A DNA stretch of 64,000 nucleotides from Paramecium octaurelia. Lineage: Eukaryota > Ciliophora > Oligohymenophorea > Peniculida > Parameciidae. Below, piece after piece: positions 55,364 to 64,000 of the stretch. The number at the start of each line of letters is the position of its first letter. The first letter of the stretch is position 1. The position numbers and the translations under genes are program-made. The stretch spans positions 248,001 through 312,000 of the forward strand of contig CAJJDP010000029.1 of NCBI GenBank assembly GCA_905182995.1. The letters run 5' to 3'. Below the pieces are notes generated by a model, which made no database searches, was not told the DNA's origin, and saw only the letters and a program-made list of their open reading frames with translations.

Positions 55364-56106
55364 TCATCTACTTCTTTCAAACAATCCTTTTCCTTTGCCT
55401 TTCTTGATTCTTTTTCTTTAATGAGGCTTCGCTGTAACATTATCCTAAAAACAATGAATGCTGTATTTACTTTAGTTTTTGATTTTGTAATAGCCACATA
55501 AAAGCGTTTCATTCTCTCCTTCTCATATAATGTCTCAGTTAACTTACTAATCTTTTAAGCTAATTCAGAATTTGGAGCAGATTATTATGCTTCCACTTGT
55601 AATTTGTCTTCAACTTAATCAAAACTCTTTTTTCTTGCTTCTTTCAAAAAGAATTTGTGTGTTGGTTACTCAAATTATACCATTGCTAAGTCTTACTTGA
55701 GTTTTTCAGTTAACTATTAATTGACTAGATAAATGCTTTTACTTTTTCCTTTTGTTAAATAGACGCTTTAAGTAAATTTTAATTTTAAGTTTTAATTTAT
55801 TTAAGGATTTCTTATTCGTCTCCACTACTCTCATTCTAATCTTCATACACTACACCATCTTTAACTTTGCTTTTAAGCATTCTAAAATTGAACTCATCTT
55901 TATTTCGTAAAGCAGCCTTCAATTGCAATTTTTGTAATTATTCTTTCTTTCTTTAATAATTGATAGCTCTCTTTTTATAATCACCATGCTTTTCTAAAAT
56001 ACCTAGAAATTATCTAGCTGTCTATTTAATTCATAAGATTTGCATATACAGGTTATGATCTTTCTCTATATTTTCTTTGTGGTTTAGCATTTGTAAAATT
56101 AGACAT
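55364..56106 (-). CDS. UTP11: UTP11-like U3 snoRNA-associated protein
   Basis: A 219-aa basic nucleolar protein of the small-subunit processome, needed for 18S rRNA maturation. Family blocks: QRKYRERSQPTARQFLGILE, KHGDYKKRAINYQRKKEQL, NKDEFNFRMLKSKVKDGV (matches NPDEFYYKM...LQDGV) and HKFFLKEARKKSFDQVE. It ends GKGKGLFERSR, like the basic C-terminus of the family. Introns are 56022-56049 (28 nt), 55714-55742 (29 nt) and 55445-55470 (26 nt); the second is deduced from the family frame. The start is 14 bp from the start of TTC27 on the other strand. Confidence 0.88.
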
Positions 56107-56120
56107 TAATTAATTTTATA
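56107..56120. promoter_or_regulatory. 14-bp gap between divergent start codons
   Basis: Only 14 A/T bases lie between the ATG of UTP11 (minus) and the ATG of TTC27 (plus). Promoter elements and both 5' UTRs must be minimal or overlap the coding regions. Confidence 0.4.
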
Positions 56121-58558
56121 ATGGAAATTAAGTGTGAATATAATTTATAGTAATTGTTCAACAAAGGACATTTAGGAACAGGACTCAAAGTAATACTATT
56201 TTTTGCAGACAACATAAATGATCATGCTCTGGACATCATAAAATAGTGTTGCATGAATATGCTTTAAACATAACACAAACAAATTGTTTTTGATATATTT
56301 TACACTCTCTACGGTCTTTTTATTAAGGAGAATTTTACAGGACCGTCTTATCACTATTAAAATGCTGATAGAAAGTTGCATATCGAAAATCTACTAACTA
56401 AATAAGTCATTCCAAAATGTCAAACCAACCAAATAAGTAAGGAGGAGTTGGAAGATCTAGGATTAATCGAATTATTACCACTCATTAATTAGATTAGTAG
56501 AGTTTCAGAATATGAAATCTATCATTCGTAAGCTAATTAAGAATGTATGAATATACAAATAATACAATAGATATTCTAAATAAGCTGCAATGTTGTGGTG
56601 AACTATTTAAGAGAGTGATCTAGCTTAAACATGTATTTTTAGTTTGCAAATAAATTCTTGGATTGCTGCATACTACTAATCCAATTTATCAACTTTGGTG
56701 GGCTAGACTTAATTTTATGCATAATTAATTTTTAGACAACCCTGTTTAAGAATTAAAGGATTAAATTTTAAATTCATTTTAAGAGTTCCTTGATAATTAT
56801 CCTGTAGATAACAAAGACCAAGCTAAATTATATACTGAATTCTCTTATATTTATAATTATTACTACAGATATTAAGAAGCAGAAGTATGTTTGCTAAAAG
56901 CATAAGTAATAACATAATAAAATTCTAGCAATTACTAAAAGTGAGATTCGAATTAACTGGTAAATTAGGAAAAAAGACAAAATTTCAAGAGGAGAAACTC
57001 CCTCAATTAGTTGCATAAATAATAGATTAGGAAAGTGTAGAAAAAGAAAGTAATTCTAAATTTATATTTTAATATAGTTAGGGAATTGCCAAAAGTACAA
57101 GAGGTTCTTCAATAATATGCTCCATAATAAGTAAATTTAGAAGAGGAATCTATTTTATTTGATAAACCTGTTGTTGACGGGGAAATCAAATAGGATTCAT
57201 TATCGTTGGAAGAACAAATTGTTTTACTGGGATTGATCCATCATTATAAAAAGACTTTGCCAAATGATGAGATACTTTAACAATAAGTTTAAGCCTACTT
57301 AAATTTGATGCTTGATAAATCTAATAGTTGGATTGTCTATTCACAGGGTTTGTTGTTAAGATCTTTAAATGAATTTAATCATCTAAAGAGAATGGAAAGA
57401 GCCTTGATTCAAATGCAGACCCTTGTAGATTAATTCAATGATATATAACCAGATTCTGATTTAAGAGCATTGAATTTATTTTACTCAAACTATCCTGATT
57501 ACTATAATTTAAGTGGAATTTTGGCTGAATAATGGATGAAAGTTGGGATGATGTCAAGTGGCTATGAGATATTTTCTCGATTGGAAATGTGGGAGGAATG
57601 TGTGGAATGTATTGTAGGCACTGGTGATACATAAAGAGCACTTAAAGAAATAGAGTAAATCACAGAAAAAGGTTTAGGAACAGTTAAAATGAAATGCATC
57701 ACAGGAGAAATTAAATAGGATCCTAAGATTTTAAAAGAAGCATGGAAGGACTCTAAAAAACGATTTGCTAGGGCTTAAAGATCTTTAGGAGAATATTACT
57801 TCTTTAGAGAAAAAAATTATGAAAAATCCATCAAATCTTATAGAAAAGCTGTTAAGATTAATTCATATCATTAAAAGTCATGGTACATAATGGGATGTGC
57901 TTATATGAGATTAAATAAATTGGAAGATGCAATAAAATCATTAGGTGAAGCAGTCAGAATAAATGAAAATGATGGAGAAATTTGGGGAAATATTTCATCT
58001 TGTTTGGTGGCCTTGAAAAAGTTTAGTGAAGCTTAATCTGCTTTAGAATAAGGAGTGAAATATGCTAGTACAGATTGGAGACTATGGAGTAATCTAATGG
58101 CTGTTTCATTAAGGAACAAAAAGTTTGTTAGATTTTATTCTTGCATTGAAAAACTTGTATAATTAGATCATAGAGAGTTGATTGACGAACAAATAATCTA
58201 AAAGATTACTTAAACATTTGCCTATTAAACTGATTAATTGAATTAAGAGACCCTTGTTTAGTCAAACATTAATAAAAAAAGGATTTTAAAATTATATGAA
58301 TATTTGGCTAAAGAAATAGGATAAAAATACTATATTTGGGAAGGTCTAGCAAAATATACTGAGTTACTTATGATCTATGATTAAAGAACGGCAGAATTGG
58401 AGAAAAAATAGATTCTTGATTTGCTACCTTATTATAATGATATCGTTTAATACAGATTAAAGAGTTGTTAGATGTTGTAAATTCTAAATTGGGAAAGAGA
58501 TATGTAATAATTTATTGTATTTCAAGGTAAATTTGCCAAAATTTAGTAAAATAATTGA
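56121..58558 (+). CDS. TTC27: TTC27-like tetratricopeptide protein
   Basis: A 786-aa protein. The N-terminal half is helical and contains LWWARLNFMHNQFLDNP and FELTGKLGKKTKFQEEK, typical of TTC27 homologues. TPR units follow in the C-terminal half: RFARAQRSLGEYYFFREKNY, then YRKAVKINSYHQKSWYIMGC and AVRINENDGEIWGNISSCLV. Human TTC27 and its yeast relative Emw1 are essential; Emw1 is linked to cell-wall integrity. Introns are 56598-56623 (26 nt, starting GTG), 56906-56928 (23 nt) and 57050-57077 (28 nt). The start at 56121 gives a full N-terminus and no upstream room remains. Confidence 0.85.
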
Positions 58559-58728
58559 CTTCCTTAAACCAAGATGTCTAATTAATAAAAGATGAGGAGA
58601 CTATCAAGAATGTTACTGTGTATATATCATAACAAAAGAGTAGATTAGAATCTATTTTGGAAAAAAAAATTAACTTTTGAATTGAATTTCTAAGATTATA
58701 TTCAATAATTTATTTAACATCAATAAAT

Positions 58729-60653
58729 TCATTAATAATTCTAATTTTAAAGCATTATAACTTTATTAATGTAGTTTAAGTATTTGGAGTTTTCTTCTTT
58801 TGAGATGAAAATATTGATTTCCTATTTTGTAATGATGAATAGAATACTTATTAATTAAAATTACTTAGGAGTTCTTTCATTTTTTCACTGAACTGAAAAT
58901 AGAATTTCAATATTTCTTTTTCTCCCATTCTGAGAATCAAGCAGTTCCTCTAATTTGTAGTCAACTCACAAATCGATAGGATTTCTTGGTCTTGCTAAAT
59001 CATGATATTATTAAGCTTACTTCAAATGTGGTTGGATATTATTTTATAGTCTTTTTGCAAATTCGTCCAACCATTTTCCACATTTCTAATTCATTGTAAA
59101 TTCCTAATGGTTGTGTTTTGGTAGATTTGAAATTTTAGGAGTTTCTTTAGTTTAATAATAATTTAAGTTGAGCCTCATCTCGAATCACTAAAATTCTGAT
59201 ATGACTCATGAAATCCATAACTGCAGTTTCTAGAATATTGTATTTTCAAATAAATTACCATCAGTATCCATTAGCAATTTGAAGTTTTTAGGCCATTATA
59301 AGGATTCTTTAATAGCTTACTCCTTTAATTATAAGAGTGGATCATTTTAATCTGCCTCAACAGTAAGATTAACTTCATTTGCATCGTTTCCTTCGACAAC
59401 AAAGCCATAATTCAAAAAAAATCTTGAATTGCATTTCCTACCATAACTGTCAAATATCATTTGTCCTCTTTCAATTTTTTCATCAGTTTCTATAATAAAC
59501 CCTTGTTTTTCATCTGAATAACACCAGGATGTTAATTTTGGTCTTTTATGATTGAGCATATCTGCTAATGGTACAAAGGCATCTGTTTTAACTCCATTTA
59601 TATTTATGCCAAAGATTCTGCTGCTGGCTGTCATTCTCGCCCAGCAGAATTCATGGAATTAATACTAGGTGAATTCAGGTACAGCATTGCATATATCATT
59701 GTAGTCTTTTTAAAGATCAGCTAGTTTATCTTTGATTTACTCTGTTTATATAGGATAAATAGGTACTTAAAAATGGAGAACCTTTGAGCCATTCTAAATC
59801 ACTATTGTTAAAGAAGATGGGAAAGGAGGGGTAGGATGATGGTAAGATGTCTATGTATGGCTTCCAGAAAGAATTGGGCCTGAATTTCTCTTGCAACAAA
59901 AAGGTGGAAAGAAACGAATGTTTTGGTGAGAGTAAATCTAGTCTGAATTGCATCATTTTTTTAGCTACAGTGGTTTCTTTGGCCATTTCCAAAGTGATCA
60001 TATGAGATTTTGGAATGAAAAGAATCAACTCTTTGGCATTTATTGTTTGTTTTGCATTAACACCGCGATAATCCTCTGAGTAACATTCAATTTTGATTTT
60101 TGGGAATATGGCTTTTCCTATTTTCAACCATTCTAACAGTCTCTTCTAACGATCTTATTCTGCTTAATCTAATAAAGTCTTGATGTGATATCAGTTTTAC
60201 TTTGTGGGATTGTTAATAATATTAGTTGAGTAATAATTCACTTTCTGGAGTGTGATTATTTATACTTTCCAAGCATTCAATTGCTTACTAAGAATAAGTT
60301 TGGAGGTATACTTGAAGATAGCCCATTTCATATAACACTTATGCCTTATTAGTGGTCGCTTTAACATAGTTAGGATTCATTTGCAATGCCTTATTACAAT
60401 CCTACAAAGCCAATTCTAGTTCGCCGGTATATAAGTAAGCTTGGGAACGATTGTTGTAGGAAATAGGGTTCTCTTCCAACTCTAATAATTATTTATATAA
60501 TCTGTATACATAAAGCTTTAGAATATAGACTAATTGCTTTAGGGTATTACCTGTTGAGGAAAGCAGTATTCCCTTCTTCCTTGGCTATTAGATTATCACT
60601 TTTACCTTGAGTAGATTTGGATTTAGCTCTGACCTTCTACTTTTCGGGGGCAT
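58729..60653 (-). CDS. TPR-SET lysine methyltransferase, SETD3/RubisCO-methyltransferase type
   Basis: A 569-aa protein joining N-terminal TPRs (EEGNTAFLNRQYPKAISLYS and YNNRSQAYLYTGELELALQD) to a SET domain of the SETD3/RLSMT class. SET blocks: FVPLADMLNHKRP, ERGQMIFDSYGRKCNSRFFL and NYGFV, with the Asn-His and Tyr that bind S-adenosylmethionine and shape the active site, followed by a helical substrate-binding-like region. Introns: 60606-60640 (35 nt, tentative), 60482-60509, 60288-60311, 60179-60200 (ends AAG and joins TPR to SET in frame), 59742-59766 (ends CAG), 59230-59258, 58995-59020 and 58822-58847. The substrate could be histone or non-histone. Confidence 0.75.
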
Positions 60654-60985
60654 ATAAATTATATTAAAATTTCTATAATAATAAATTCTCAGATGTTTTA
60701 AATCAATTTTGTTCCTAATTAATTCTAATTCCTTCCTTTTACAAGCAATCATAAAACAAATACTATTATTTTAAAGGATCTATGTCATAAGAATTTATTT
60801 TATCTATCAAACTTAATAATGCAAATTAATATGGCATATCATCTTTATTTATTAACAACCAATCGCAAATTTATACAGATTTACTTATCATTAACAAAAA
60901 CACTTGATTATTAAGGAGGAATAAATAGGGGTGTTTAATTTCAAGGGAATAAATTTATAAATTTATTTAATTACAATAATTATTA
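60654..60985. other. Divergent intergenic region
   Basis: About 330 bp between the TPR-SET gene (minus) and the SAP18 gene (plus). AT-rich, with no motif recognised. Confidence 0.45.
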
Positions 60986-61510
60986 ATGGCATCGAATAAA
61001 AAAGATCAGATAAAAGTAGAAGGTATACATGGTAGATATGGGAGATTTAGAGATAATAGAAATCAGAATGATAAGGACAAGGTATGTTTAATTGTTATTT
61101 TAGCATTAAGTACCCTTCTTAGTTAGAACACATTGGAAATATGGATAAATTACTTTAGAAGACTTCAACAAAAATTAAACTTAAGAAATACTACTTTATC
61201 TATTGTAATAATTATCCACATAGAAATTGTTAGCTTGAGTTCTAAATTGAGAGACATTGTGGATCAATTAAAATATCAATTGGACGGAGTTTACCGAAGA
61301 GATATTATGTTTAGAGTGAGCAATGTCTATCTGGATTAACATGGAGTTCAAAAGAAAAAGGATTTGGGATAAGTCCATTCTGTGAAGTCTGGAAAGGAAG
61401 ATGATTCAGATCTAAAAGATCATGGTTTTAAGATAGGAGATATTTTAATGGTTGAAATTGAAACGAAGAGTTAAAATAAACAGCCCATTTCATAAATAGC
61501 TAAAGAATGA
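60986..61510 (+). CDS. SAP18: SAP18-like protein
   Basis: About 159 aa. The order VPFLVRTHWKYGQITLEDFN ... RRDIMFRVSNVYLDQHGV ... LKDHGFKIGDILMVEIE follows SAP18 (family: PLLLRVF, EF, FNFAIVFTD, FQIGDYLDIAI), a subunit of Sin3 deacetylase and of the ASAP splicing complex with RNPS1 and Acinus. The first intron, 61082-61103 (22 nt), is clear. A second must lie near 61200-61251; 61229-61251 (23 nt, ends GAG) keeps the frame but drops a stretch that aligns well with the family, so this join is uncertain. A possible RNPS1-like partner is encoded at 8039-9351. Confidence 0.75.
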
Positions 61511-61549
61511 TAAATTTTATATAATAAATTAATTTAACAGAGTACAACT

Positions 61550-61846
61550 ATGGAAGTCAATTAAAATAGAAAATACTTCAAAGTTGGAGGCAGAAAAGCA
61601 CAATAGGAAGGCAACCATGAAATTGTCACCAGAACTGTTTCCTAAGAGGAGGATATGACTGACCTAGGTACCCAACTTTAGAAGAAAATGTGCTTAAATG
61701 AAGATGAGTGTCATTTTATTGAGGAAATTCTATACACAGACCCTTGTGAACCTGAAATGAACTTTGATGAAAAAATCTTAATTCATCAAGAAGTCACTTT
61801 TAACCCTCAATAGTATTTAAACAATGAGCATTCGATTATAGGATGA
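61550..61846 (+). CDS. Small hypothetical acidic protein
   Basis: 98 codons without introns, from ATG 61550 to TGA 61844-61846. Rich in Glu, Asp and Gln, with three Cys (KKMCLNEDECHF, DPCEP). It lies 39 bp after SAP18 and 14 bp before the next ATG on the same strand. It might instead be the first exon of a longer gene joined to the next frame. No family recognised. Confidence 0.5.
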
Positions 61847-61860
61847 TATATTTAATTAAA

Positions 61861-62337
61861 ATGAATGATTTTATTTAACGAATAGAGAGAGAAATCATTA
61901 AATTTAATGACATCTAATCTGTTCTAATGAGGTTGGTTTAGTCTAAATTCATGATCTAAATAAAGTCTCTCTTTGAATCAATCTTTTAAACTGAGCGATC
62001 GCATATTATGACTGTACTAAGCAAATAGCAAAAGGACAAAATAGTTGATTCTTATGTACTTAATTTAAATATACTCAAATAAAATCTGAAAGTCATTACT
62101 AGTGTAGTTATAGACGAGATTTATTCGGATTTTAAAACCTAAGTTACTGATCTAAAATACTCTTCTTTAGGAGTCACTAACAATAATAATACACAATTAA
62201 TTACTATACATGAATAATCGGATGAAAAAGATTAAAAATAAATGAGTCAGAGGTGTTACACTGAGACCAATATTAAAAAATAATTCTAGCACATGCCCTT
62301 AAGTAAATTAACACTAAAATGCTTATTGAAAAAGTGA
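61861..62337 (+). CDS. Hypothetical 158-aa protein
   Basis: Open from ATG 61861 to TGA 62335-62337 with no intron. The N-terminal part is helical (IQRIEREIIKFNDIQSVLMR and DSYVLNLNILKQNLKVI); the end is basic with a few Cys. It begins 14 bp after the previous stop and ends 23 bp before the next gene, in a run of plus-strand genes. No family recognised. Confidence 0.5.
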
Positions 62338-62360
62338 TTTATTACATTATAATATATAAA

Positions 62361-64000
62361 ATGAATGAAACTTTTGAATAATGCCTGTCCATGCAATCAG
62401 GTGGAAACAAGCGTTAACGAAGTCCCCTGCAAGTCAAATTTGTTACTTAACGTAGTTTCTAGGCAAACAAATAATCCCACTCAGAATATGAATAGTAACG
62501 ATTACTATTGGACTATTCAAGATAAGGATTAACAATTTTAAATGTAAGTTGTGGTTCATCATAAAAGGACGGGATGATATGGAACGGTCTATTGTATCTG
62601 ATGTTGAACGAAAACAAACTCAAGGAATTTGATACAAATATTTTTAAAAAGACTCCATTATTATAGAATTTATCCTTGGAGGATAATTAACTGCAGCAAT
62701 TCGGACCTGTCTCATATAATGATGTGCCTAAACTCACAATCCTTAATATTGCTAAGAACCTATTGAAGTCAATTGATCCCTCAATATGCAGATTGCGTCT
62801 AAAGAAACTGTATATTTAATAAAATTACTTTACTAACCTAACTAAGGAAATTCTGGATTTAAGCGACACTTTGGAAGTGCTGGGTCTGGGATGGGGTATA
62901 TTTTGTCAAACTTAGTTTGATTTCCTCTTAGAGAATTAGAAGTTGAAGGTGTTTTTTACGTTGATGGAAGCAATGTCTGATGAATTAACATTTGAATTAT
63001 ACATAATGAACTATAAATCAATCAGCAATGCAGTTATTGTTAGTTAAGGGGACATCCTAAATGATAGCATAAGTACAAAAAACCTTACCTCTCAATAGAT
63101 TCTCAAAACGAGCAACTCCTCACCCAAATCAAGGAGTAGCTGAATTACCATTCACTTGAGATTGAGACTTCATTGAATTACATGAATGATTACAAATAAG
63201 TATCTTTATGGACAATTACATTTAGAATCTCATGCATTTAGCAGTCGTCTATGACGAAATTGGGATTTTAGATTATCTCTTAAACCATCACTTGGACTTG
63301 GCTAATTAAATCGATCTTAAAGGACACACTCCATTAAGTTTGGCAATCGAAAAAAAGTATTATCGTTTGGTTTCTCTGATACTGAAATTCAAGATAAATG
63401 TGAATTTGGGAGGCGGATTGCAATCCTCGAATTTGCACATTGTAGCCTAACAATGTCAAGTGGGATTGCTCTAGGATTTAATAGATTTAGGAGCGAACCC
63501 TGCTTAATATGATATTTTTAAGGATACTCCATTGCATATCGTCAGTTCCTTTAGTGATCACAAAAGAGTAAAATAGTTTTATTAAGTTATATTGCAATAG
63601 CCATTTGATGTTAATCACTATAATTTAAAAGGATAAACTTGTTTGGAGGTTCTGATTGAAAAAAACAACTTGATTACATTGCAATTCTGCAGTGAGTGGA
63701 ACACAGCTTAGAAGAGATAATTGAGTGATCAAAACTTGTTTAATTTTTGCAGCATTAATCCTCATACAAAGTTATCCTTATTGGACAAATCGATTATAAA
63801 CAAAAGCTTGATGATTCAATAGTTTTTAATTGACTTTCAACTTGTTCCCATTACTTATCAAACGTTGATGCTTTGTTTCTTGCCCAAAATCAATAACGTT
63901 TTCTTGTATAAAATATTAAAGAAATAATAATTGATTTAAATTAGAAATTAGCTCATCTACTAGGAAGATTATTTTCATGAGGACTCTGATTCGATTCCGA
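62361..64000 (+). CDS. LRR and ankyrin-repeat protein, cut by the right edge
   Basis: At least 529 residues; the 3' end lies outside the window. Leucine-rich repeats occupy about residues 75-180 (LLQNLSLEDNQLQQFGPVSY, then LTILNIAKNLLKSIDPSICR). After a helical linker come ankyrin-like repeats (NLMHLAVVYDEIGILDYLL, then DLKGHTPLSLAIEKKYY and FKDTPLHIVSSF). Introns are 63073-63098 and 63200-63225 (26 nt each); both are needed to pass from the LRR frame to the ankyrin frame. A further 24-nt GTA...AAG stretch near 62555 has no stop and may be exon. Protein-interaction scaffold; partner unknown. Confidence 0.65.

Overview
The window looks like macronuclear DNA of a ciliate of the Paramecium type. 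Long reading frames appear only when TAA and TAG are read as glutamine and TGA is the sole stop. Genes are AT-rich, tightly packed and cut by very small introns, mostly 22-29 nt. All coding regions below were read with that code and joined by hand across such introns; protein lengths are after intron removal.

Layout. 1-5014: two hypothetical genes, then a tandem pair of RING-IBR-RING ubiquitin ligases on the minus strand. 5015-15145: a decayed coding segment, a zinc alcohol dehydrogenase, an RRM/SR-type splicing factor with a long purine-only tract, calcineurin A, and three minus-strand genes (Cys-rich coiled coil, type I membrane protein, unknown 484-aa protein). 15543-21864: CHY zinc finger, Cys-pair protein, ARL3 GTPase, FAM135-type hydrolase, zinc-knuckle protein, EF-hand protein. 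22005-28420: a kinesin with C-terminal WD40 repeats, divergent from a SelO protein that carries Cys at the selenocysteine position. 28710-31416: a protein phosphatase 4 catalytic gene in two apparently identical 1,353-bp blocks separated by one N, probably an assembly artefact. 31835-37106: a 1,748-aa Cys-rich multi-span surface protein. 37186-47151: a large mitochondrial protein, PARG, ribosomal protein eL34, a macrodomain protein, a p25-alpha-like protein and a Zn-ribbon protein. 47314-64000: a DUSP-MYND-USP deubiquitinase, an IQ/ankyrin protein, a Tim44-like mitochondrial protein, UTP11, TTC27, a TPR-SET methyltransferase, SAP18, two small unknown genes and an LRR-ankyrin gene cut by the right edge.

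The genes are ordinary eukaryotic housekeeping and signalling genes and do not form one pathway. Some neighbours share a theme: PARG and a macrodomain protein (ADP-ribose); calcineurin A, PP4 and an EF-hand protein (Ca/phosphatase signalling); UTP11 next to TTC27; RBR ligases and a USP (ubiquitin). No tRNA, rRNA, mobile element or CRISPR array was recognised. Introns ending in AAG, CAG or GAG rather than TAG recur through the window and often decide the reading frame.
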